In this document: positions 1 through 9,039 of the stretch, piece by piece
How the letters are laid out: each line of letters starts with the position of its first letter
Position numbering within the stretch: the first letter of the stretch is position 1
Assembly (NCBI RefSeq): GCF_051020975.1
Contig: NW_027478162.1
Location: 16,802,001-16,866,000 of the forward strand
Reading direction: 5' to 3'
Length of the DNA stretch: 64,000 bases
From: Osmia lignaria lignaria
Lineage: Eukaryota > Arthropoda > Insecta > Hymenoptera > Megachilidae
Made by a program: the position numbers and the translations under genes
Notes under the pieces: model-generated
What the model saw: the letters and a program-made list of their open reading frames with translations, nothing else
Databases searched by the model: none
Told to the model about the DNA's origin: nothing

Positions 1-189
1 AATCTGCAAATATCTCGGAAACGAAGAGAGCTATGGCAAAATGTTAAGAGACCTTTTTTGTAGAGAATTAAGTTTCCTACTTTTTATGCTCTATAATATT
101 TTTTGATCAGATGCGTAGTTCTCGAGATATATCAAGATATTTAAAAGTTCCGAAGCCGCACCAACATAATAGAGATACAGAAACACCGT

Positions 190-216
190 GGCCCCTTTCT
201 TTGAGATAACTCTGTA
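190..216. repeat. Internal direct duplication, copy 1
   Basis: The stretch CCCCTTTCTTTGAGATAACT and the following CTGCA matches a second stretch 114 bp downstream (304-330). Over the 23-base core 20 positions agree. The pair recurs in essentially every monomer, so it predates amplification of the array. This copy leads into CACTATTGCGAGC or CACTAGTGCGAGC. Confidence 0.8.
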
Positions 217-255
217 CTATTGCGAGCTGGAAATGCCACTTCCAGTTTAGCTGTG

Positions 256-282
256 CAGAAGAAGAACAACAAGAAGAAGAAA
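256..282. repeat. GAA/CAA triplet tract within the monomer
   Basis: A purine-rich run of CAG AAG AAG AAC AAC AAG AAG AAG type triplets is present in every monomer. It is the only place where 3-bp deletions occur. Two distinct deletions are seen. Loss of AAA (leaving AAGAAGTATCTCG) is found near 41163, 42126, 45665, 50167, 52418 and 56598. Loss of one GAA (leaving CAAGAAGAAATATC) is found near 45980, 52733 and 56913. Replication slippage followed by copying within HORs explains the pattern. Confidence 0.9.
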
Positions 283-303
283 TATCTCGAAATATGTCCG
301 TTA

Positions 304-330
304 GACCCCTTCCCTTGAGATAAATCTGCA
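304..330. repeat. Internal direct duplication, copy 2
   Basis: CCCCTTCCCTTGAGATAAAT followed by CTGCA is the partner of 190-216. It leads into AAATATCTCGGAAACGAAG and then CGAGC, so the similarity may resume after a short insertion (GCGAGCTG in copy 1 against GCGAGCTATGG here). This suggests the 322-bp monomer grew partly by internal duplication. Confidence 0.75.
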
Positions 331-453
331 AATATCTCGGAAACGAAGCGAGCTATGGCAAAATGTTAAGAGACGTTTTTTGTAGAGAATTATGTTTCCT
401 ACAATTTATGTTCTATGATATTTTTTGATCAGAAGCGTAGTTTTCGAGATATA

Positions 454-464
454 TCGAGATATTT
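454..464. repeat. Inverted-repeat arm, left (haplotype B)
   Basis: TCGAGATATTT here is the exact reverse complement of AAATATCTCGA at 602-612, with 137 bases between. In haplotype A monomers the base C-A-A-G replaces C-G-A-G and breaks one pair. A further partial partner, AAATATCTCG, lies at 330-339 and again at 652-661, so arms can pair within or between monomers. Confidence 0.7.
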
Positions 465-535
465 AAAAGTTCCGAAGCAGCACCAACATAATAGAGATAC
501 AGAAACACCGTGGCCCCTTTCTTTGAGATAACTCT

Positions 536-545
536 GCACTAGTGC
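536..545. repeat. 10-bp perfect palindrome GCACTAGTGC (variant-specific)
   Basis: This is the first example of a perfect palindrome found only in monomers whose right half reads CTAGTGCGAG. In the alternative right-half type (CTATTGCGAG) a single G-to-T difference destroys it. The palindrome-bearing variant persists from one end of the window to the other and is usually joined to GAGCCGCAAATG. Confidence 0.85.
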
Positions 546-601
546 GAGCCGCAAATGCCACTTCCAGCTTAGCTGTGCAGAAGAAGAACAACAAGAAGAA
601 G

Positions 602-612
602 AAATATCTCGA
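602..612. repeat. Inverted-repeat arm, right
   Basis: AAATATCTCGA is the partner of 454-464. The motif is conserved in almost all monomers. A private break occurs at about 30547 (TCTCCAAA). The motif AAATATCTCG is repeated directly 50 bp downstream, at 652-661. Confidence 0.7.
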
Positions 613-2940
613 AATATGTCCGTCAGGCCCCTTCCCTTGAGATAAATCTGCAAATATCTCGGAAACGAAGCGAGCTATTGCAAAATGTTAAGAGATCTTT
701 TTTGTAGAGAATTGAGTTTCCTACTTTTTATGTTCTATGATATTTTTTGATCAGATGCGTAGTTCTCGAGATATATCGAGATATTTAAAAGTTCCGAAGC
801 AGCACCAACATAATAGAGATACAGAAACACCGTGGCCCCTTTCTTTGAGATAACTCTGCACTAGTGCGAGCTGTAAATGCCACTTCCAGCTTAGCTGTGC
901 AGAAGAAGAACAACAAGAAGAAGAAATATCTCGAAATATGTCCGTCAGGCCCCTTACCTTGAGATAAATCTGCAAATATCTCGGAAACGAAACGAGCTAT
1001 GGCAAAATGTTAAGAGACGTTTTTTGTAGAGAATTAAGTTTCCTACTTTTTATCTTCTATGATATTTTCTGATCAGATGCGTAGTTCTCGAGATATATCA
1101 AGATATTTAAAAGTTCCGAAGCCGCACCAACATAATAGAGATACAGAAACACCGTGGCCCCTTTCTTTGAGATAACTCTGCACTAGTGCGAGCCGCAAAT
1201 GCCACTTCCAGCTTAGCTGTGCAGAAGAAGAACAACAAGAAGAAGAAATATCTCGAAATATGTCCGTCAGGCCACTTCCCTTGAGATAAATCTGCAAATA
1301 TCTCGGAAACGAAGCGAGCTATGGCAAAATGTTAAGAGACCTTTTTTGTAGAGAATTATGTTTCCTACTTTTTATGTTCTATGATATTTTTTGATCAGAC
1401 GCGTAGCTCTCGAGATATATCAAGATATTTAAAAGTTCCGAAGCCGCACCAACATAATAGAGATACAGAAACACCGTGGCCCCTCTCTTTGAGATAACTC
1501 TGCACTATTGCGAGCTGGAAATGCCACTTCCAGTTTAGCTGTGCAGAAGAAGAACAACAAGAAGAAGAAATATCTCGAAATATGTCCGTTAGGCCCCTTC
1601 CCTTGAGATAAATCTGCAAATATCTCGGAAACGAAGCGAGCTATGGCAAAATGTTAAGAGACCTTTTTTGTAGAGAATTAAGTTTCCTACTTTTTATGTT
1701 CTATGATATTTTTTGATCAGATGCGTAGTTCTCGAGATATATCGAGATATTTAAAAGTTCCGAAGCAGCACCAACATAATAGAGATACAGAAACACCGTG
1801 GCCCCTTTCTTTGAGATAACTCTGTACTATTGCGAGCTGGAAATGCCACTTCCAGTTTAGCTGTGCAGAAGAAGAACAACAAGAAGAAGAAATATCTCGA
1901 AATATGTCCGTTAGACCCCTTCCCTTGAGATAAATCTGCAAATATCTCGGAAACGAAGCGAGCTATGGCAAAATGTTAAGAGACGTTTTTTGTAGAGAAT
2001 TATGTTTCCTACAATTTATGTTCTATGATATTTTTTGATCAGAAGCGTAGTTTTCGAGATATATCGAGATATTTAAAAGTTCCGAAGCAGCACCTACATA
2101 ATAGAGATACAGAAACACCGTGGCCCCTTTCTTTGAGATAACTCTGCACTAGTGCGAGCCGCAAATGCCACTTCCAGCTTAGCTGTGCAGAAGAAGAACA
2201 ACAAGAAGAAGAAATATCTCGAAATATGTCCGTCAGGCCCCTTCCCTTGAGATAAATCTGCAAATATCTCGGAAACGAAGCGAGCTATTGCAAAATGTTA
2301 AGAGACCTTTTTTGTAGAGAATTGAGTTTCCTACTTTTTATGTTCTATGATATTTTTTGATCAGATGCGTAGTTCTCGAGATATATCGAGATATTTAAAA
2401 GTTCCGAAGCAGCACCAACATAATAGAGATACAGAAACACCGTGGCCCCTTTCTTTGAGATAACTCTGCACTAGTGCGAGCTGTAAATGCCACTTCCAGC
2501 TTAGCTGTGCAGAAGAAGAACAACAAGAAGAAGAAATATCTCGAAATATGTCCGTCAGGCCCCTTACCTTGAGATAAATCTGCAAATATCTCGGAAACGA
2601 AGCGAGCTATGGCAAAATGTTAAGAGACCTTTTTTGTAGAGAATTAGATTTCCTACGTTTTATCTTGTATGATATTTTTTGATCAGATGCGTAGTTCTCG
2701 AGATATATCAAGATATTTAAAAGTTCCGAAGCCGCACCAACATAATAGAGATACAGAAACACCGTGGCCCCTCTCTTTGAGATAACTCTGCACTATTGCG
2801 AGCTGGAAATGCCACTTCCAGTTTAGCTGTGCAGAAGAAGAACAACAAGAAGAAGAAATATCTCGAAATATGTCCGTTAGGCCCCTTCCCTTGAGATAAA
2901 TCTGCAAATATCTCGGAAACGAAGCGAGCTATGGCAAAAT

Positions 2941-2957
2941 CTTACCAGACTTTTTTG
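2941..2957. repeat. 1-bp-deletion monomer marker (321-bp unit), first of eight
   Basis: The usual GTTAAGAGACCTTTTTTG is replaced by CTTACCAGACTTTTTTG or CTTACGAGACTTTTTTG, one base shorter. The CCAG form is at about 2941, 14203, 18388 and 20640. The CGAG form is at about 4228, 7768, 11308 and 13884. Each occurrence accounts for one 321-bp step in the array, and their spacing follows the HOR copies rather than being random. Confidence 0.9.
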
Positions 2958-4320
2958 TAGAGAATTAAGTTTCCTACTTTTTATGTTCTATGATATTTTT
3001 TGATCAGATGCGTAGTTCTCGAGATATATCAAGATATTTAAAAGTTCCGAAGCCGCACCAACATAATAGAGATACAGAAACACCGTGGCCCCTTTCTTTG
3101 AGATAACTCTGCACTATTGCGAGCTGCAAATGCCACTTCCAGCTTAGCTGTGCAGAAGAAGAACAACAAGAAGAAGAAATATCTCGAAATGTGTCCGTCA
3201 GGCCCCTTCCCTTGAGATAAATCTGCAAATATCTCGGAAACGAAGAGAGCTATGGCAAAATGTTAAGAGACCTTTTTTGTAGAGAATTAAGTTTCCTACT
3301 TTTTATGCTCTATGATATTTTTTGATCAGATGCGTAGTTCTCGTGATATATCAAGATATTTAAAAGTTCCGAAGCCGCACCAACATAATAGAGATACAGA
3401 AACACCGTGGCCCCTTTCTTTGAGATAACTCTGTACTATTGCGAGCTGGAAATGCCACTTCCAGTTTAGCTGTGCAGAAGAAGAACAACAAGAAGAAGAA
3501 ATATCTCGAAATATGTCCGTTAGACCCCTTCCCTTGAGATAAATCTGCAAATATCTCGGAAACGAAGCGAGCTATGGCAAAATGTTAAGAGACGTTTTTT
3601 GTAGAGAATTATGTTTCCTACAATTTATGTTCTATGATATTTTTTGATCAGAAGCGTAGTTTTCGAGATATATCGAGATATTTAAAAGTTCCGAAGCAGC
3701 ACCAACATAATAGAGATACAGAAACACCGTGGCCCCTTTCTTTGAGATAACTCTGCACTAGTGCGAGCTGTAAATGCCACTTCCAGCTTAGCTGTGCAGA
3801 AGAAGAACAACAAGAAGAAGAAATATCTCGAAATATGTCCGTCAGGCCCCTTACCTTGAGATAAATCTGCAAATATCTCGGAAACGAAGCGAGCTATGGC
3901 AAAATGTTAAGAGACCTTTTTTGTAGAGAATTAGATTTCCTACGTTTTATCTTGTATGATATTTTTTGATCAGATGCGTAGTTCTCGAGATATATCAAGA
4001 TATTTAAAAGTTCCGAAGCCGCACCAACATAATAGAGATACAGAAACACCGTGGCCCCTCTCTTTGAGATAACTCTGCACTATTGCGAGCTGGAAATGCC
4101 ACTTCCAGTTTAGCTGTGCAGAAGAAGAACAACAAGAAGAAGAAATATCTCGAAATATGTCCGTTAGGCCCCTTCCCTTGAGATAAATCTGCAAATATCT
4201 CGGAAACGAAGCGAGATATGGCAAAATCTTACGAGACTTTTTTGTAGAGAATTAAGTTTCCTACTTTTTATGTTCTATGATATTTTTTGATCAGATGCGT
4301 AGTTCTCGAGATATATCAAG

Positions 4321-4330
4321 ATATTAAAAG
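4321..4330. repeat. Private 1-bp deletion
   Basis: ATATTAAAAG replaces ATATTTAAAAG, seen once in the window. Together with the CGAG-type deletion just upstream it makes the interval 3970-4612 two bases short of two monomers. It is a private event that was not spread to neighbouring units. Confidence 0.9.
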
Positions 4331-6570
4331 TTCCGAAGCCGCACCAACATAATAGAGATACAGAAACACCGTGGCCCCTTTCTTTGAGATAACTCTGCAC
4401 TAGTGCGAGCCGCAAATGCCACTTCCAGCTTAGCTGTGCAAAAGAAGAACAACAAGAAGAAGAAATATCTCGAAATATGTCCGTCAGGCCACTTCCCTTG
4501 AGATAAATCTGCAAATATCTCGGAAACGAAGCGAGCTATGGCAAAATGTTAAGAGACCTTTTTTGTAGAGAATTATGTTTCCTACTTTTTATGTTCTATG
4601 ATATTTTTTGATCAGACGCGTAGCTCTCGAGATATATCAAGATATTTAAAAGTTCCGAAGCCGCACCAACATAATAGAGATACAGAAACACCGTGGCCCC
4701 TCCCTTTGAGATACCTCTGCACTATTGCGAGCTGGAAATGCCACTTCCAGTTTAGCTGTGCAGAAGAAGAACAACAAGAAGAAGAAATATCTCGAAATAT
4801 GTCCGTTAGGCCCCTTCCCTTGAGATAAATCTGCAAATATCTCGGAAACGAAGCGAGCTATGGCAAAATGTTAAGAGACCTTTTTTGTAGAGAATTGAGT
4901 TTCCTACTTTTTATGTTCTATGATATTTTTTGATCAGATGCGTAGTTCTCGAGATATATCAAGATATTTAAAAGTTAAGAAGCCGCACCAACATAATAGA
5001 GATACAGAAACACCGTGGCCCCTTTCTTTGAGATAACTCTGTACTATTGCGAGCTGGAAATGCCACTTCCAGTTTAGCTGTGCAGAAGAAGAACAACAAG
5101 AAGAAGAAATATCTCGAAATATGTCCGTTAGACCCCTTCCCTTGAGATAAATCTGCAAATATCTCGGAAACGAAGCGAGCTATGGCAAAATGTTAAGAGA
5201 CGTTTTTTGTAGAGAATTATGTTTCCTACAATTTATGTTCTATGATATTTTTTGATCAGAAGCGTAGTTCTCGAGATATATCAAGATATTTAAAAGTTCC
5301 GAAGCCGCACCAACATAATAGAGATACAGAAACACCGTGGCCCCTTTCTTTGAGATAACTCTGCACTAGTGCGAGCCGCAAATGCCACTTCCAGCTTAGC
5401 TGTGCAAAAGAAGAACAACAAGAAGAAGAAATATCTCGAAATATGTCCGTCAGGCCACTTCCCTTGAGATAAATCTGCAAATATCTCGGAAACGAAGCGA
5501 GCTATGGCAAAATGTTAAGAGACCTTTTTTGTAGAGAATTATGTTTCCTACTTTTTATGTTCTATGATATTTTTTGATCAGACGCGTAGCTCTCGAGATA
5601 TATCAAGATATTTAAAAGTTCCGAAGCCGCACCAACATAATAGAGATACAGAAACACCGTGGCCCCTCTCTTTGAGATACCTCTGCACTATTGCGAGCTG
5701 GAAATGCCACTTCCAGTTTAGCTGTGCAGAAGAAGAACAACAAGAAGAAGAAATATCTCGAAATATGTCCGTTAGGCCCCTTCCCTTGAGATAAATCTGC
5801 AAATATCTCGGAAACGAAGCGAGCTATGGCAAAATGTTAAGAGACGTTTTTTGTAGAGAATTATGTTTCCTACAATTTATGTTCTATGATATTTTTTGAT
5901 CAGAAGCGTAGTTTTCGAGATATATCGAGATATTTAAAAGTTCCGAAGCAGCACCAACATAATAGAGATACAGAAACGCCGTGGCCCCTTTCTTTGAGAT
6001 AACTCTGCACTAGTGCGAGCCGCAAATGCCACTTCCAGCTTAGCTGTGCAGAAGAAGAACAACAAGAAGAAGAAATATCTCGAAATATGTCCGTCAGGCC
6101 CCTTCCCTTGAGATAAATCTGCAAATATCTCGGAAACGAAGCGAGCTATTGCAAAATGTTAAGAGACCTTTTTTGTAGAGAATTGAGTTTCCTACTTTTT
6201 ATGTTCTATGATATTTTTTGATCAGATGCGTAGTTCTCGAGATATATCGAGATATTCAAAAGTTCCGAAGCAGCACCAACATAATAGAGATACAGAAACA
6301 CCGTGGCCCCTTTCTTTGAGATAACTCTGCACTAGTGCGAGCCGCAAATGCCACTTCCAGCTTAGCTGTGCAGAAGAAGAACAACAAGAAGAAGAAATAT
6401 CTCGAAATATGTCCGTCAGGCCCCTTCCCTTGAGATAAATCTGCAAATATCTCGGAAACGAAGCGAGCTATGGCAAAATCTTAAGAGACGTTTTTTGTAG
6501 AGAATTAAGTTTCCTACTTTTTATGTTCTATGATATTTTCTGATCAGATGCGTAGTTCTCGAGATATATC

Positions 6571-6585
6571 AAGATATTTTAAGTT
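6571..6585. repeat. Private 1-bp deletion
   Basis: AAGATATTTTAAGTTCC replaces AAGATATTTAAAAGTTCC, seen once. It combines loss of one base with a shift of the T/A boundary. Like 4321-4330, it lies in the T3A4 run, the second most slippage-prone place of the monomer. Confidence 0.88.
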
Positions 6586-6869
6586 CCGAAGCCGCACCAA
6601 CATAATAGAGATACAGAAACACCGTGGCCCCTTTCTTTGAGATAACTCTGCACTAGTGCGAGCCGCAAATGCCACTTCCAGCTTAGCTGTGCAGAAGAAG
6701 AACAACAAGAAGAAGAAATATCTCGAAATATGTCCGTCAGGCCACTTCCCTTGAGATAAATCTGCAAATATCTCGGAAACGAAGCGAGCTATGGCAAAAT
6801 GTTAAGAGACGTTTTTTGTAGAGAATTATGTTTCCTACAATTTATGTTCTATGATATTTTTTGATCAGA

Positions 6870-9039
6870 AGCGTAGTTTTCGAGATATATCGAGATATTT
6901 AAAAGTTCCGAAGCAGCACCAACATAATAGAGATACAGAAACACCGTGGCCCCTCTCTTTGAGATAACTCTGCACTATTGCGAGCTGGAAATGCCACTTC
7001 CAGTTTAGCTGTGCAGAAGAAGAACAACAAGAAGAAGAAATATCTCGAAATATGTCCGTCAGGCCCCTTCCCTTGAGATAAATCTGCAAATATCTCGGAA
7101 ACGAAGCGAGCTATTGCAAAATGTTAAGAGACCTTTTTTGTAGAGAATTGAGTTTCCTACTTTTTAGGTTCTATGATATTTTTTGATCAGATGCGTAGTT
7201 CTCGAGATATATCAAGATATTTAAAAGTTAAGAAGCCGCACCAACATAATAGAGATACAGAATCACCGTGGCCCCTTTCTTTGAGATAACTCTGCACTAT
7301 TGCGAGCTGGAAATGCCACTTCCAGTTTAGCTGTGCAGAAGAAGAACAACAAGAAGAAGAAATATCTCGAAATATGTCCGTTAGGCCCCTTCCCTTGAGA
7401 TAAATCTGCAGATATCTCGGAAACGAAGCGAGCTATGGCAAAATGTTAAGAGACCTTTTTTGTAGAGAATTAGATTTCCTACGTTTTATCTTGTATGATA
7501 TTTTTTGATCAGATGCGTAGTTCTCGAGATATATCAAGATATTTAAAAGTTCCGAAGCCGCACCAACATAATAGAGATACAGAAACACCGTGGCCCCTCT
7601 CTTTGAGATAACTCTGCACTATTGCGAGCTGGAAATGCCACTTCCAGTTTAGCTGTGCAGAAGAAGAACAACAAGAAGAAGAAATATCTCGAAATATGTC
7701 CGTTAGGCCCCTTCCCTTGAGATAAATCTGCATATATCTCGGAAACGAAGCGAGCTATGGCAAAATCTTACGAGACTTTTTTGTAGAGAATTAAGTTTCC
7801 TACTTTTTATGTTCTATGATATTTTTTGATCAGATGCGTAGTTCTCGAGATATATCAAGATATTTAAAAGTTCCGAAGCCGCACCAACATAATAGAGATA
7901 CAGAAACACCGTGGCCCCTTTCTTTGAGATAACTCTGCACTATTGCGAGCTGCAAATGCCACTTCCAGCTTAGCTGTGCAGAAGAAGAACAACAAGAAGA
8001 AGAAATATCTCGAAATGTGTCCGTCAGGCCCCTTCCCTTGAGATAAATCTGCAAATATCTCGGAAACGAAGAGAGCTATGGCAAAATGTTAAGAGACCTT
8101 TTTTGTAGAGAATTATGTTTCCTACAATTTATGTTCTATGATATTTTTTGATCAGAAGCGTAGTTTTCGAGATATATCGAGATATTTAAAAGTTCCGAAG
8201 CAGCACCAACATAATAGAGATACAGAAACACCGTGGCCCCTCTCTTTGAGATAACTCTGCACTATTGCGAGCTGGAAATGCCACTTCCAGTTTAGCTGTG
8301 CAGAAGAAGAACAACAAGAAGAAGAAATATCTCGAAATATGTCCGTTAGGCCCCTTCCCTTGAGATAAATCTGCAAATATCTCGGAAACGAAGCGAGCTA
8401 TGGCAAAATGTTAAGAGACCTTTTTTGTAGAGAATTAAGTTTCCTACTTTTTATGTTCTATGATATTTTTTGATCAGATGCGTAGTTCTCGAGATATATC
8501 AAGATATTTAAAAGTTCCGAAGCCGCACCAACATAATAGAGATACAGAAACACCGTGGCCCCTTTCTTTGAGATAACTCTGTACTATTGCGAGCTGGAAA
8601 TGCCACTTCCAGTTTAGCTGTGCAGAAGAAGAACAACAAGAAGAAGAAATATCTCGAAATATGTCCGTCAGGCCCCTTCCCTTGAGATAAATCTGCAAAT
8701 ATCTCGGAAACGAAGCGAGCTATTGCAAAATGTTAAGAGACCTTTTTTGTAGAGAATTGAGTTTCCTACTTTTTAGGTTCTATGATATTTTTTGATCAGA
8801 TGCGTAGTTCTCGAGATATATCAAGATATTTAAAAGTTAAGAAGCCGCACCAACATAATAGAGATACAGAATCACCGTGGCCCCTTTCTTTGAGATAACT
8901 CTGCACTATTGCGAGCTGGAAATGCCACTTCCAGTTTAGCTGTGCAGAAGAAGAACAACAAGAAGAAGAAATATCTCGAAATATGTCCGTTAGGCCCCTT
9001 CCCTTGAGATAAATCTGCAGATATCTCGGAAACGAAGCG
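6870..9039. repeat. Satellite segment preceding the 8-monomer HOR
   Basis: Anchors are 7187, 7509, 7830, 8152, 8474 and 8796. About 6870-8115 recurs at 10411-11656 (offset 3,541, eleven monomers less 1 bp). About 7090-7465 recurs at 8699-9074 (offset 1,609). Units at 7187 and 8796 share GTTAAGAAGCCGC, AGAATCACC and CTGCAGATATC, which mark the D lineage described separately. No gene or foreign element is seen. Confidence 0.85.
7406..7416. repeat. D-lineage marker CTGCAGATATC
   Basis: One A-to-G change in the usual CTGCAAATATC creates adjoining PstI-type (CTGCAG) and EcoRV-type (GATATC) hexamers. It recurs at the ends of the units anchored at 8796, 10728, 13303, 17809 and 20062. I saw it nowhere else, so it tags one lineage of monomers within 7-21 kb. 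Confidence 0.85.

Larger units (their letters stand above)
1..322. repeat. First complete monomer, used as the map of the unit
   Basis: The order of elements in one unit is as follows. Position 1 starts at AATCTGCAAATATCTCGG. A T6 tract lies at about 54-59 and another ends at the TGATCA palindrome (104-109). The 8-bp palindrome TCTCGAGA is at 120-127 and overlaps GATATATC at 126-133. GTTCCGAAGCCGC follows at about 147-159. The first copy of an internal 27-bp duplication is at 190-216 and the second at 304-330. A purine-rich GAA/CAA triplet tract is at 256-282. AAATATCTCGA is at 280-290. Because 322 is not a multiple of three, no reading frame continues from one unit to the next. Confidence 0.95.
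1..6869. repeat. Left mosaic of about 21 monomers with short-range duplications
   Basis: Anchors run 107, 429, 751, 1073, 1395, 1717, 2039, 2361, 2683, 3004, 3326, 3648, 3970, 4291, 4612, 4934, 5256, 5578, 5900, 6222, 6544. About 185-995 recurs at 1795-2605 (offset 1,610, five monomers). About 2480-2935 recurs at 3767-4222 (offset 1,287). About 4331-4877 recurs at 5297-5843 (offset 966, three monomers). The unit anchored at 3326 matches the first unit, including the rare TATGCTC. The unit at 3648 is a chimera of the 429-type left half and the 751-type right half. Nothing other than satellite is present. Confidence 0.9.

Noticed and set aside
11..28. GGAAACG within CTCGGAAACGAAG as a possible CENP-B box
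   Set aside because: It shares seven bases with the consensus box but lacks both the TTCG start and the CGGG end required for binding.
54..110. T-rich stretch as a terminator or polyadenylation region
   Set aside because: There is no transcription unit for it to end, no preceding stem of G/C pairs and no AATAAA hexamer in the unit.
256..282. GAA-triplet microsatellite expansion
   Set aside because: The tract stays at a fixed length in nearly all units; only two small deletions and no expansions are seen.
1..322. tRNA, 5S rRNA or SINE-like origin of the monomer
   Set aside because: I could not find box A and box B promoter motifs at usable spacing or a cloverleaf, so there is no support.
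107..331. An open frame of 74 codons on the minus strand in most monomers
   Set aside because: It exists only because the unit recurs. It opens at TTG rather than ATG, is lost in many units, has no recognisable domain, and its variants fall at the same sites as those outside the frame. The only in-frame indels lie in a slippage-prone triplet tract, and two frameshifts are also present.
4598..4828. ATG-initiated open frame of 76 codons on the plus strand, repeated at 5564-5794
   Set aside because: It is open only because one TAA of the unit is changed to TAC in these two copies, which are duplicates of each other 966 bp apart. No homology or expression signal is visible, and the other units carry the stop.
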